This document shows, piece by piece, positions 26,546 to 34,161 of a stretch of DNA of 64,000 nt. The position numbers were made by a program, and so were the translations under genes. Under the pieces are notes generated by a model. The model worked only from the letters and a program-made list of their open reading frames with translations. It did not search any database and had not been told where the DNA came from. Source of the stretch: Cytobacillus luteolus. Its GTDB lineage: Bacteria; Bacillota; Bacilli; Bacillales; Bacillaceae_L. Within the stretch, counting starts at the first letter, position 1, and each line of letters begins with the position of its first letter. Location of the stretch: contig NZ_JAGGKM010000001.1 of NCBI RefSeq assembly GCF_017873715.1, positions 372,001-436,000 on the forward strand. Reading direction: 5' to 3'.

Positions 26546-26725
26546 TTATACTGAAGGGGTCAGTGGAACAAATGGTCCAATAATTAGAGACTCTGCAGGA
26601 GTATCAAAAGCTGAAGACAAAGATATCGTTTTCGTATCGCCGATTAAAAAGATAGATGAAGTCGAAACACCTACAACGTGAATATTCCCAACCGATAAGT
26701 CTCGGTTAACGACTGTAAAATTCAT
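26546..26725 (-). CDS. gerPD: Spore germination protein GerPD (59 aa)
   Basis: A 59-residue gene between gerPC and gerPE. Reading the minus strand from the ATG at 26725 gives MNFTVVNRDLSVGNIHVVG..., continuing through SSIFLIGDTKTISLSSAFDTPAESLIIGP and ending PFVPLTPSV before TAA at 26548-26546. The N-x-x-L-x-V-G-x-I-x-V-x-G-V-S-T-S-S-x-x-x-I-G-D pattern is that of GerPD. A GGGAGC site lies before the ATG, overlapping the end of gerPC. Its place as fourth gene of six matches the known operon order. Confidence 0.92.
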   Translation of the reverse strand: MNFTVVNRDLSVGNIHVVGVSTSSIFLIGDTKTISLSSAFDTPAESLIIGPFVPLTPSV

Positions 26726-26727
26726 CT

Positions 26728-27348
26728 TTAGTTTGCTCCCTTCATATTGTCTGGAAGATTAATTATGAAAGCATTAATCGCATTTTCTATGTCAGCTTTC
26801 ATACTCGCAACAACATTAGTATGAATGATATCTGGTTCGTTGCGTGGAAGGGATGGATTAGACAGTTGCTGATTTAAGTGATATTCAATTCTAGTATCAA
26901 GTTGTTTAGAAATATCATCAATAATAAAATCACGGTAGGCTTGATCTAATGTAGCTCCATGCTTTTTCTCAATCGTATCGATTAAATCTAAACATTCATC
27001 CTCCAAATAAATCACCATTTCTCCACGGATTCCCTCAACATATTCTCTGTTAAATTGATTATAAGGGGGAACCTGCATTTTCCCTTGTGAAACGGAGAAA
27101 TCATCAATGGCTCCAGTATCAGATGGATTCAGTCCAATATTTAAGGTACCCTCAAGTGTCTCCACCTTTAATTGATCAAACTTATACTCAATTCTTTCGA
27201 TGTTTGTACTTGGTTTTTGCTTAATTTCTTTAATATCATTTTCTAATCGTAAGATAACAGTCTCTAAATGGTTAATTCTTTCATTCTGTTTTAAAACATA
27301 TGTGTGGAGTTGCTGCAAGTACTGATTCATATCATAAGACATATACAT
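26728..27348 (-). CDS. gerPC: Spore germination protein GerPC
   Basis: 206-residue GerPC, the largest of the set. It begins with a predicted coiled coil (QYLQQLHTYVLKQNERINHLETVILRLENDIKEIKQK) followed by VETLEGTLNIGLNPSD, the family hallmark, and a helical C-terminal half. The frame opens at 27372, but the ATG at 27348 has GGGAGGG six bases upstream and fits better. It is a mother-cell protein of the spore coat germinant-permeability machinery. Confidence 0.94.
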   Translation of the reverse strand: MYMSYDMNQYLQQLHTYVLKQNERINHLETVILRLENDIKEIKQKPSTNIERIEYKFDQLKVETLEGTLNIGLNPSDTGAIDDFSVSQGKMQVPPYNQFNREYVEGIRGEMVIYLEDECLDLIDTIEKKHGATLDQAYRDFIIDDISKQLDTRIEYHLNQQLSNPSLPRNEPDIIHTNVVASMKADIENAINAFIINLPDNMKGAN

Positions 27349-27422
27349 TAGAATCCCTCCCAAAGCATTCATAATCCCATTTATAAATTTATATATTCAA
27401 TAGAAGGCAAATAGGTGAATGC

Positions 27423-27656
27423 CTATCGACTAACTGTAGAAAGTGGAACAGCCGGGACAAATTCTGAAGCGTTTTCTGATACAACAGTTTGGTCAGTAGC
27501 TATTTCAGGTGCCGGTTGTGTATAACCACCGGTATTATACAAATTACTCATAGGCTTAATGATTCCTGCACTACCAATTTGTAATACTGATGAGTTTGCA
27601 ACTGAACCGACTCGCAAATAATTGATGCAAATACTCTGATTGATGTAGAAATTCAC
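27423..27656 (-). CDS. gerPB: Spore germination protein GerPB
   Basis: 77-residue GerPB. The MNFYINQSICINYLRVGSVANSSVLQIGSAG N-terminus is diagnostic (GerPB N-terminus MNFYIQQTI-x-I-N-x-L-K/R-V-x-S-I-x-N-S-S). The remainder is low-complexity and polar, as usual. A GGAGGGTCC site precedes the ATG at 27656. It is second in the operon, 39 nt after gerPA. Confidence 0.95.
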   Translation of the reverse strand: MNFYINQSICINYLRVGSVANSSVLQIGSAGIIKPMSNLYNTGGYTQPAPEIATDQTVVSENASEFVPAVPLSTVSR

Positions 27657-27695
27657 TAAGGACCCTCCTTACAAGGTAAAGTATGCAGATGAATG

Positions 27696-27917
27696 TTAAG
27701 CATTACCTGCAATAGGCTGATCAACGACATCTCTATCATAAGTGTTGGTTGAACTTTGTCTATTAAGAACATATAATCCATCTCCCGTATTGAATGAACC
27801 AGCACCAGCATATGTTTTGGCATTGCTACTTGGTGAAATTGTAAATACGTCCCCGATATTAAACACTGAGCTTCCCCCAACACTATTTACTTTTACTGCT
27901 CCGACGAAAGCTGGCAT
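27696..27917 (-). CDS. gerPA: Spore germination protein GerPA
   Basis: 73-residue GerPA, first gene of the gerP operon. It starts [25 protein letters not shown], contains [36 protein letters not shown], and ends in the characteristic DQP-x-x-GNA tail. AAAGGGTG lies before the ATG. It is expressed late in the mother cell in known bacilli, and a SigK-like promoter can be seen upstream. It is required for coat permeability to germinants. Confidence 0.96.
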   Translation of the reverse strand: MPAFVGAVKVNSVGGSSVFNIGDVFTISPSSNAKTYAGAGSFNTGDGLYVLNRQSSTNTYDRDVVDQPIAGNA

Positions 27918-27949
27918 AACTAAAACACCCTTTAATAATAATCTTGCTT

Positions 27950-27981
27950 TAAGTATATGACGAAGGCCTATACGACGTGAA
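27950..27981 (-). promoter_or_regulatory. Possible SigK promoter of the gerP operon
   Basis: On the minus strand, CATATACTTA (27959-27950) resembles the SigK -10 (CATAnnnTA, last position off). A CAC that could serve as the AC-type -35 lies 17 nt upstream. The gerP operon is SigK-dependent in B. subtilis and B. cereus, which is why I looked here. The match is imperfect. Confidence 0.4.
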
Positions 27982-28082
27982 TTTTCTTATCCTTTGTAAG
28001 AAGAGTAACTTAACCTAGAATTATGTCTAGTAATCAACTATAATGAAAAAATGGTAAAAATTATCAGTGTAGGAGTGTAAAG

Positions 28083-29264
28083 ATGAATCAACTAACACCT
28101 ATTCAAGAAAAAGAACGAATTAAATCGATTGATATTATTCGGGGATTAGCGATATTGGGGATATTTTTAGTCAATATGGCAGCCTTTAATTCACCTGTAC
28201 TTTATATTGGGCCGGATTGGTGGACAGATAAACTGGATCTTTGGACGAAAGATTTTATCAATCTATCTGCCCAAGCAAGTTTTTACACAATGTTTTCATT
28301 TCTGTTTGGTTTTGGAGTTATGATATTTAAAGAACGTGTTATGGAAAAAGGATTTTCTTTTCCAAAACTCTATTTTAGAAGATTATTTGTGCTATTGATA
28401 ATAGGGTGTATTCATGCCTTTTTAATTTGGCATGGTGATATATTAATTACGTATGCAATTATCGGGGTTATTTTCTATTTATTTCATAAGGTTAAGCCAA
28501 TCACATTATTGGTATGGTCACTGGTATTAATCATTGTTCCGACAATATTAATGACAGGACTTCTCTTGTTAGCCTTGTTATTTGAGCCATCTGCTCTAAC
28601 AATTCCATATGATGAAAAAATGACTGAGCAATCGGTTGAGGTATATAGTACAGGAACATTTACCGAAATTACCTCTCAACGGTTTCAAGATTGGTATATG
28701 GTAAATGGCCCATTTAATTTTCCATTTATGCTAGTGACTTTGTTGCCAATGTTTTTACTTGGAGCCCTCTCTGCAAAAGTTAAATGGTTTTCGAAAGTAG
28801 ATGAGAATATTAAGTCGATTAAAATTGTATGGTTTATTACATTGATGATTGGACTACCCTTTAAACTTCTACCATATCTATTCGATCAAAACCTGATGAC
28901 AGAATTTATACAGGATACGATAGGTGGCCCTGCGATTGCTATGTTTTACATAACAAGTATTCTCCTCTTATTGAGAAAAACTCTGTGGCAATCTATTTTA
29001 TCACCGTTATCTTATGTTGGTAGATTGTCACTCACAAACTACTTATTTCAATCCATATTATGTACATTGTTGTTTTATAGCTATGGATTGGGCTTTTATG
29101 GAAAAGTGAGTCCGTTTGTGGGACTGATCTTAACACTTGTTATTTTTAGTATACAAATAATCCTTAGTAAGCTTTGGCTAAACTATTATAAATTTGGTCC
29201 AGTAGAGTGGCTGTGGAGAACTTTGACATACGGTAAAAAACAACCACTTAAGATAAGAGAGTAA
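28083..29264 (+). CDS. DUF418 family membrane protein
   Basis: A 393-residue polytopic protein with about ten hydrophobic segments. The N-terminal RIKSIDIIRGLAILGIFLVNMAAFNSP (I-D-x-x-R-G-x-A-I-x-G-I-x-x-V-N) and the C-terminal SYVGRLSLTNYLFQSILCTLLFY...GPVEWLWRTLTYGKK are the two conserved ends of the DUF418/YeiB family. The topology is related to acyltransferase_3-like membrane enzymes, but the function is unknown. The ATG at 28083 follows TAGGAGTG. It is monocistronic between the gerP promoter and a bidirectional terminator. Confidence 0.9.
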   Translation: MNQLTPIQEKERIKSIDIIRGLAILGIFLVNMAAFNSPVLYIGPDWWTDKLDLWTKDFINLSAQASFYTMFSFLFGFGVMIFKERVMEKGFSFPKLYFRRLFVLLIIGCIHAFLIWHGDILITYAIIGVIFYLFHKVKPITLLVWSLVLIIVPTILMTGLLLLALLFEPSALTIPYDEKMTEQSVEVYSTGTFTEITSQRFQDWYMVNGPFNFPFMLVTLLPMFLLGALSAKVKWFSKVDENIKSIKIVWFITLMIGLPFKLLPYLFDQNLMTEFIQDTIGGPAIAMFYITSILLLLRKTLWQSILSPLSYVGRLSLTNYLFQSILCTLLFYSYGLGFYGKVSPFVGLILTLVIFSIQIILSKLWLNYYKFGPVEWLWRTLTYGKKQPLKIRE

Positions 29265-29299
29265 AAAAAACATTCGCTTTTAAAGCGAATGTTTTTTTT
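29263..29299. terminator. Bidirectional terminator between the DUF418 gene and yisI
   Basis: A CATTCGCTT/AAGCGAATG stem (29271-29279 with 29283-29291) is flanked by an eight-base A run and a seven-base T run. It works for both strands and overlaps the end of the yisI frame. Confidence 0.92.
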
Positions 29300-29486
29300 A
29301 TGAAATAATCGATTTAGCGGCAGGGTTTTCATCACATGAATCTTGTGACTCCATAGCTTGTCCATATAAATTCAATAGTCTATCTAGCTCCTGGCTACAC
29401 TGTATGGTTTCTTTTGCAGTGAATCCATATTTCTGTGCTAGAGTAATCATTTTTATTCTCTTGGCTTCTATAATTAAGCTTAACAT
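29298..29486 (-). CDS. yisI: Spo0E-like aspartyl-phosphate phosphatase
   Basis: A 62-residue two-helix protein. The second helix carries SQELDRLLN, the S-x-E-L-D-x-L/I signature of Spo0E/YisI/YnzD phosphatases, which remove phosphate from Spo0A~P and so hold back sporulation. The first helix IEAKRIKMITLAQKYGFTAKETIQCSQELD matches the family. The C-terminal tail after GQAM is polar. Its position beside gerP is the same as yisI in B. subtilis, which supports the name. The ribosome-binding site is weak (GGGGATAG). Confidence 0.85.
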   Translation of the reverse strand: MLSLIIEAKRIKMITLAQKYGFTAKETIQCSQELDRLLNLYGQAMESQDSCDENPAAKSIIS

Positions 29487-29847
29487 ATGACTATCCCCAA
29501 TAAATTTTATAGTACTTCGATCATGAAAAATTTATGTAATGTAGGCTAGTAGTACTATACCTTTTAAATTTGAGATTTAACTTACTTCTCCATAGCACCT
29601 TATAATAAGTGCAAGCGATTGTATAAATATTATAGCCTCAAAATCCTAAAAGAAAACCGATTCGTCAAAAGATATCGTGATATTACAAAAGACTACAAAT
29701 TCCTACAATGAAATCGACTATAGGTCTTTGTGTTTAAACGGAGAGAATTGAACAGTGAGTATCGGCCTATTTTAGTTGGAAAAATCATGGGGGCATCTAC
29801 CTAATAAAATATTAAAAATTCTGAAAATAAATAAGTCTTATGTAGGA

Positions 29848-29876
29848 TTGTCGTTTTGGGTTAGGAAATTTATCAT
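29848..29876 (+). promoter_or_regulatory. Candidate SigA promoter of the Tad pilus operon
   Basis: TTGTCG (29848-29853) and TATCAT (29871-29876) are 17 nt apart, predicting a start near 29883, about 35 nt before the riboswitch. In the rest of 29487-29847 I see no gene and no other convincing signal. It is AT-rich intergenic DNA. Confidence 0.5.
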
Positions 29877-29916
29877 AAAAGCAAGAGATCAGTCGGAAAA
29901 GTGAAAAAATTGCTGA

Positions 29917-30009
29917 ATCTCGATAAAGGCAAACCTGATGAAAATCAGTGACGCAAAGCTACAGGGGCTAAAGTGCAATATGCACTATGCCAGCCAGCTA
30001 CCGAAAGAT
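29917..30009 (+). promoter_or_regulatory. Cyclic di-GMP-I (GEMM) riboswitch aptamer
   Basis: The conserved core is clear: GGCAAACC, then a short hairpin closed by a GAAA loop (CTGAT-GAAA-ATCAG), then GACGCAAAGC, a second hairpin-containing arm with GGGGCTAA...GCAATATGC...GCCAGCC, then AGCTACCG. This is the order and sequence of the class I c-di-GMP aptamer, including the GAAA tetraloop and its receptor arm. ATCT (29917-29920) and AGAT (30006-30009) form part of P1. It lies just upstream of an intrinsic terminator and the Tad/Flp pilus genes, so c-di-GMP should set read-through into that operon. Confidence 0.93.
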
Positions 30010-30048
30010 ACAGGGTGTAGTCTATCTATTAGTCTGCAATTCTTTATC

Positions 30049-30080
30049 CCCCCTTTCGGTAAAAGGCAGGGGCTATTTTT
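30049..30080 (+). terminator. Riboswitch-controlled intrinsic terminator
   Basis: Six C plus TTT (about 30048-30056) pair with AAA-GG-(CA)-GGGG (to about 30072), followed by CTATTTTT. CTTTCGGTA in its left arm/loop (30053-30061) is complementary to TACCGAAAG at 29999-30007, the 3' strand of aptamer P1. P1/terminator and antiterminator are therefore mutually exclusive. The simplest reading is ligand-bound = termination, but direction needs testing. Confidence 0.75.
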
Positions 30081-30102
30081 GTTGGAGAGAAGAGGTGAAA
30101 AA

Positions 30103-30447
30103 ATGAAGCTTATGAATCTGACAAACAATGAAATACTTGCTAGTGATCTGAGAAAAGCTTACAGCTTTCATAAAAGATTATTCGGATTAATGTTTACTCA
30201 TTCACTTGCATCAGGTTCTGGGCTCCACATCAAACCCTGCCGGTCAATCCATTCGTTTTTTATGAACTATTCAATTGATGTACTTTACATATCGGAACAA
30301 AATGACATTGTTGCGATAGACGAGCATTTCTCACCCCGAAAGATCGGAAAGGTGCATGCTCAGGCAAGTTCAGTTGTTGAACTTCCAGCCGGTACAATCA
30401 AGAAAACCAACACCATGATAGGACATAAACTGCAAATTAAAAATTGA
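30103..30447 (+). CDS. DUF192 family protein
   Basis: A 114-residue protein with the DUF192 landmarks: SFHKRLFGLMFTHSL (R-x-x-G-L-M), the CRSIHSFFMNYSIDVLYI strand pair (S-I-H-x-x-F-M-x-x-x-I-D-V-x-F/Y) and VVELPAGT. There is no signal peptide, unlike many DUF192 proteins. The frame opens at 29938, inside the riboswitch. The correct start is the ATG at 30103 with AGAGGTG six bases before. It is the first gene after the riboswitch and is followed at once by the pilin gene, so a role in pilus biogenesis is plausible. DUF192 has no assigned function. Confidence 0.88.
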   Translation: MKLMNLTNNEILASDLRKAYSFHKRLFGLMFTHSLASGSGLHIKPCRSIHSFFMNYSIDVLYISEQNDIVAIDEHFSPRKIGKVHAQASSVVELPAGTIKKTNTMIGHKLQIKN

Positions 30448-30467
30448 GAAAAAGGGAGAGATTTATA

Positions 30468-30650
30468 ATGATGAACAAATTAAAAGGATTAGTAGTAGAA
30501 GAGCAAGGTCAAGGGATGACTGAGTACGGGTTAGTATTAGGAGTTATTGCGGTTGGGGTAGTAGGAACTCTAGTTTTATTAAGAAACCAAATTCAAGCAA
30601 TGTTTACTGACGTATTAACAAATGTACAGAATCGTAATGGTGCACAATAA
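30468..30650 (+). CDS. flp: Flp-family type IVb pilin
   Basis: A 60-residue prepilin. After a short cytoplasmic leader (MMNKLKGLVVEEQG) comes the type IVb processing site G-QGMTEY, with Glu and Tyr at +5 and +6 of the mature protein, then the hydrophobic helix GLVLGVIAVGVVGTLVLL and a short polar tail. The ATG at 30468 follows AAGGGAGAG. The track of Met codons upstream (30444) is inside the previous gene. The predicted processing enzyme is the next gene. The gene is followed by a hairpin terminator, which would give pilin mRNA in excess of the assembly genes. Confidence 0.92.
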   Translation: MMNKLKGLVVEEQGQGMTEYGLVLGVIAVGVVGTLVLLRNQIQAMFTDVLTNVQNRNGAQ

Positions 30651-30666
30651 GAAGAATTCCAGCAAG

Positions 30667-30699
30667 GGTCTTGCGTTAATTTAACGTAAGGCCTTTTTT
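30667..30699 (+). terminator. Terminator/attenuator after the pilin gene
   Basis: A long stem (30667-30679 with 30681-30693, two G-U pairs; the loop opens in practice) and seven T. It lies inside the operon, so it should act as a partial terminator that favours pilin over downstream assembly genes. Confidence 0.85.
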
Positions 30700-30730
30700 A
30701 AAAGGATTATGTAGAAAAGAGGGATCCTTA

Positions 30731-31249
30731 ATGATCATGAATAGCCTACTAATCGTCGTGTTAGGGATTTGTTTATTAACCGATCTTAAATCACGAAGAA
30801 TATACAATAAAGTTATTTTCCCAGCTCTCGGTGTTACGTTTATAATTCATGCTTTTTCACCAATAGGAACAGGAATCATATTTTCTGTATTAGGTTTTTT
30901 AACAGGACTCGGGATCCTGATCATTCCATATATGTTAGGTGGAATGGGAGCTGGTGACGTAAAACTATTAGCCTTAATTGGAGCAATTAAAGGTTCAGTT
31001 TTTGTATTTTATACTGGAATTTACATGGCTCTAATTGGTGGAATTATTGCATTAGGAATATTGTTTTTCCGAAAAGGAGTATTAACTCGTCTTAAATCAA
31101 TTTTATATTCAATTGTGGGATTAAAAAATGGAGTTAGGATTCCATTAACCTTAGATAAAGATGCACTTCAAGCAACTTATCCCTATGGTGTCGCAATTGT
31201 TGGAGGAGCACTCTTATCCTTATTTGCAAAAGGGTGGATACTTTTATGA
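30731..31249 (+). CDS. tadV: Prepilin peptidase, TadV/CpaA type (A24 family)
   Basis: A 172-residue membrane aspartyl protease with about six hydrophobic segments. The two catalytic aspartates are Asp18 in LLTDLKSRRIYN and Asp76 in GGMGAGDVKLLA (the GxGD motif). It lacks the cytoplasmic N-methylation domain of PilD, as expected for TadV/CpaA. It should cleave the Flp leader after Gly14. The TadE-like pseudopilin is also a likely substrate. The ATG at 30731 has AGAGGGA six bases before. The 3' end overlaps tadE by ATGA. Confidence 0.93.
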   Translation: MIMNSLLIVVLGICLLTDLKSRRIYNKVIFPALGVTFIIHAFSPIGTGIIFSVLGFLTGLGILIIPYMLGGMGAGDVKLLALIGAIKGSVFVFYTGIYMALIGGIIALGILFFRKGVLTRLKSILYSIVGLKNGVRIPLTLDKDALQATYPYGVAIVGGALLSLFAKGWILL

Positions 31250-31629
31250 TAAAAGAAGAAAAGGGACAATCCCTAGTTGAAATGGCTTTGTTGTTACCTA
31301 TATTACTACTATTACTTGCTGGGATATTCGATTTTGGTAGATTGCTATATTCTTATACTCATCTTCATTTAGCAACTCAAGAAACGGTGCGTTTGGGGGG
31401 CTTAGGTAGAGGAGATGCTGAAATCAGACAGTTTGCTAGAGACTATGTTGATTTAGGGGACTCTAGTCTATTAAAAGTTACAATCTCACCATCAGAAGAA
31501 TACAGAAAATCTGGAGAATATATGAGCATAACCCTTGATTATCCAATTGAAATTGTCACCCCATTTTTTTCATCGTTCTTGCCTACTCCACTTATTTTAT
31601 CCACTGAATCAACCATACGAGTTGAGTAA
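31246..31629 (+). CDS. tadE: TadE-like pseudopilin
   Basis: 127 residues. The N-terminus MIKEEKGQSLVEMALLLPILLLLLAGIFDFGRLLYSY is the TadE signature: G-Q-x-x-V-E-x-A-L-x-x-P-x-x-L-x-x-x-x-x-I-x-D-x-G-R. The ATG at 31246 overlaps the tadV stop. GGGTGG eight bases upstream favours it over the GTG at 31234. TadE-like pseudopilins are processed by the TadV peptidase and are needed for Flp pilus assembly. The extracytoplasmic part is small and beta-rich. Confidence 0.9.
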   Translation: MIKEEKGQSLVEMALLLPILLLLLAGIFDFGRLLYSYTHLHLATQETVRLGGLGRGDAEIRQFARDYVDLGDSSLLKVTISPSEEYRKSGEYMSITLDYPIEIVTPFFSSFLPTPLILSTESTIRVE

Positions 31630-31641
31630 GGGGTGAATAAA

Positions 31642-32559
31642 ATGAAAAAGAGGCTGAAGAAATTTTTACAAAAAGAAGAAGGCAATGTTTTATTACTCGT
31701 TTCATTAGCTTTTATGGGTTTACTTACAATGGGCGGCCTTGTAATGGATGGTGGAACAATGTATATGACAAAAAGTCATTTACAAAAAGTTGCGAATGCA
31801 GCGGTTTTATCAGGGGCACAGGAGTTAACGAATACTGAAAATGCAGTAAGGCATGTAGTCAATGAGGTTCTACTTGCACATGGAGAAGAAGGCCATCTTC
31901 AAGAGATGACGATTACAATGGGTGATCGAGTTGAAATTGAACTGAAGCAAACAGTACCTTTAGTCTTTTCAAAACTGCTTGGATTTGAATCGATAGATGT
32001 GCACAGTAATGCTGCAGCTGAACTAAGGGTGATGGGAAGAGCAACTGGTGCAGCACCACTTGGTATAGATGATTCAATTAAGCTAGATTACAACACGCAA
32101 TATAAACTCAAAGTCGATTCAACTGGAGTTGAATATGGAAATTTTGGAGTATTAGCACTTGGCGGATCAGGTGCGGCAACCTACGAAGATAACTTAAGGA
32201 ACGGATATCAACAAGAGATAAAAGTGGGAGATATTCTAGATACGGAAACGGGGAATATCGCTGGAAAAACAAGGTCTGTTATTAAAGAGCGTGTGGATGG
32301 GTGTTTACATACCGCTGAGAGTGTGTATGATCGGGACTGCTCGAGAATCATACTTATCCCTACTTTTAAACCATATGGAGATTATGTAAATCAAATGAAA
32401 CAAATTCAGATTACGGGGTTTGCTTATTTTTATATTACCGATCCAATGGATTCAAAAGACACTTCAATAACGGGTATGTTTATTAAAAGAGCAGGAACTG
32501 GTTTTGAAGAGCCTAATAGTTTAAATAAAGGTGCTTTCAGCATTAGATTAACAGAGTAG
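31642..32559 (+). CDS. TadG-like pilus assembly protein (Tad domain)
   Basis: 305 residues. The N-terminus LQKEEGNVLLLVSLAFMGLLTMGGLVMDGGTMYMTKSHLQKVANAAVLSGAQEL is the Tad (Flp pilus assembly TadG N-terminal) domain: a single anchoring helix, D-x-G, and L-Q-x-x-A-D/N-A-A-x-L-A/S-G-A. The extracytoplasmic region of about 240 residues (GAAPLGIDDSIKLDYNT...GNFGVLALGG) is the form found in Firmicute Tad loci and lacks a clear von Willebrand A domain. The ATG at 31642 follows AAGGGGTG. It is in the Tad operon between tadE and cpaB. Confidence 0.85.
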   Translation: MKKRLKKFLQKEEGNVLLLVSLAFMGLLTMGGLVMDGGTMYMTKSHLQKVANAAVLSGAQELTNTENAVRHVVNEVLLAHGEEGHLQEMTITMGDRVEIELKQTVPLVFSKLLGFESIDVHSNAAAELRVMGRATGAAPLGIDDSIKLDYNTQYKLKVDSTGVEYGNFGVLALGGSGAATYEDNLRNGYQQEIKVGDILDTETGNIAGKTRSVIKERVDGCLHTAESVYDRDCSRIILIPTFKPYGDYVNQMKQIQITGFAYFYITDPMDSKDTSITGMFIKRAGTGFEEPNSLNKGAFSIRLTE

Positions 32560-32569
32560 GTGAAGAAAC

Positions 32570-33253
32570 ATGAGATCAAAGATAATTATGCTTTTAGCAT
32601 TAGTAATGGGAATCATAACAACTGTACTATTCTTTAACTATATGAATCAATTTGATACACAAGCGGTGATAAATGAAAACACAGTACCAGTTGTGCAGGC
32701 AAACGGACTTATAAAGGAAAATCAAAGAATAACATCGGATATGCTTGTTATTGCTCAAGTTCCAAAGGATGGTCTACATGCTCAAACTGTAACTGAGCTA
32801 TCAGAAGTAGAAGGACTATACGCTACTTCGGATATAGAGGCTGGAGAAATCCTTCTTACTCACAGAGTTAAATCTGAAAAGGAAGAAACACTATTCGTTT
32901 CTAGAAAAGTGACGGATGGACATCGAGGAGTATCAGTAGGTGTAAACTTTGTTCAATCTGTATCCAACTTAATTGAGCCAGAAGATCTTGTAGATGTTGT
33001 TTTCAGTGAAGTTGTAAAAGTAAATAATGTTGATACAGTGGTTACAAAACAAATTCTTTCTAAGGTTAGAGTTCTAGCTATTGGACGTAAAATGATAGCC
33101 GCCACTAGTGAAGACGAAGTTTATGCGGAGTATAGTTCCGTTACATTAGAACTCAAGCCAGAAGACTCAGTAACTTTAATTAATGCATCAGAACGTGGGA
33201 ACATTCATTTAACCATTCATACAAAAATCGTACCACCACCAGTTAAAAAGTAA
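32570..33253 (+). CDS. cpaB: Flp pilus assembly protein CpaB/RcpC
   Basis: 227 residues. A single N-terminal membrane anchor (KIIMLLALVMGIITTVLFFNYM) precedes an SAF-like domain (VVQANGLIKENQRITSDMLVIAQVPKDGLHAQTV...LYATSDIEAGEILLTHRV), then the RcpC C-terminal domain (GVNFVQSVSNLIEPEDLVDVVFS...ILSKVRVLAIG...VTLELKPEDSVTLINASERGNIHLTI). This order is standard for CpaB/RcpC. It acts on the outer face of the membrane in pilus assembly. There is no secretin gene in the locus, as expected for a Gram-positive. Confidence 0.92.
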   Translation: MRSKIIMLLALVMGIITTVLFFNYMNQFDTQAVINENTVPVVQANGLIKENQRITSDMLVIAQVPKDGLHAQTVTELSEVEGLYATSDIEAGEILLTHRVKSEKEETLFVSRKVTDGHRGVSVGVNFVQSVSNLIEPEDLVDVVFSEVVKVNNVDTVVTKQILSKVRVLAIGRKMIAATSEDEVYAEYSSVTLELKPEDSVTLINASERGNIHLTIHTKIVPPPVKK

Positions 33254-33312
33254 GATAGAAAAACATACGTACACATGAGACTAGGGATTAGACTAGACCG
33301 GGGTGAAATTTC

Positions 33313-34161
33313 ATGACAAACAATCAAATGATACAGCAAGGAAAAAAGAAACGCGGAGAATTGATTGCCGTTTGTAGTGCTAAAGGTGGAATAGGGAGGA
33401 CCACTCTTACGGTTAACCTAGCTGTTGCTTTATTTAAAAAGAATATATCTATTAGTATAGTTGACGGTGACTTCCAATTCGGTGATATTAGTCTTGCTAT
33501 GGACCTTCAATCAACATTCACAATTAAAGATGTAGTTGAAGAAATTGATCGTCTGGATGAATTTAGCCTTGCTAGCTACCTATGTAATCATGAGACTGGG
33601 GTAAAAGTTTTACCAGCTCCCGAACGTCCAGAATACGCTGAAATAGTAACAGAAGAGATATTAAGTAAAGTGCTAGATTTATTACTTGTCCAGCAGGATT
33701 ATGTACTTGTCGATACAGGTGTAGGATTGCAGGAAAAGACACTCCAATTTATCGAAAAAGCAGATCAAGTATTAGTTGTAACAAATCTTGAAATGGCTGC
33801 ATTAAAAAATACCAAATTGATGCTGGAAACACTTGAAGTGCTCGGGATGCGTGAAAAGGTAAGGGTTGTTGTTAATCGTGCAACAATGGAAAGTGTTATA
33901 CAGGCAAGCGATGTTCCAGAGATATTAGGAGAAGATGACCCTGTCTATATACCAAATGATTTTCAGATAGCATCACAATCCTTAAATATAGGAATTCCCT
34001 TTGTTATGAATCAAGGTAAGACTGAGTTAGCAAAATCAGTCTTTAAAATGGCGGAACAACTAACAACTCGTCGGGAGATTTCGATGATAAAAGCAAAAAA
34101 ACCTTCAATCATCTCTAAATTCCTAAACCGTAAGCGCCTGAAGGAGGAGACTGCAGAATGA
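33313..34161 (+). CDS. cpaE: Pilus assembly ATPase CpaE/TadZ (MinD/ParA-like)
   Basis: 282-residue MinD/ParA-like protein that positions the Tad machine at the cell surface. The deviant Walker A reads CSAKGGIGRTTLTVN (Lys24 signature present, Arg29 in place of the usual second Lys). Walker A' is VDGDFQFGDIS and Walker B YVLVDTGVG. It lacks the N-terminal receiver-like domain of many CpaE/TadZ proteins, being the short form. It overlaps cpaF by ATGA. The KGGxGR variant may reduce hydrolysis and favour a static localiser. Confidence 0.9.
   Translation: MTNNQMIQQGKKKRGELIAVCSAKGGIGRTTLTVNLAVALFKKNISISIVDGDFQFGDISLAMDLQSTFTIKDVVEEIDRLDEFSLASYLCNHETGVKVLPAPERPEYAEIVTEEILSKVLDLLLVQQDYVLVDTGVGLQEKTLQFIEKADQVLVVTNLEMAALKNTKLMLETLEVLGMREKVRVVVNRATMESVIQASDVPEILGEDDPVYIPNDFQIASQSLNIGIPFVMNQGKTELAKSVFKMAEQLTTRREISMIKAKKPSIISKFLNRKRLKEETAE

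Noticed and set aside
27656-27883. 75-residue minus-strand ORF overlapping gerPA
   Set aside because: Different frame from gerPA, which matches its family from end to end.
29938-30102. N-terminal extension of the DUF192 frame
   Set aside because: The extension is the riboswitch and terminator. The ATG at 30103 has a proper ribosome-binding site and starts at the domain.
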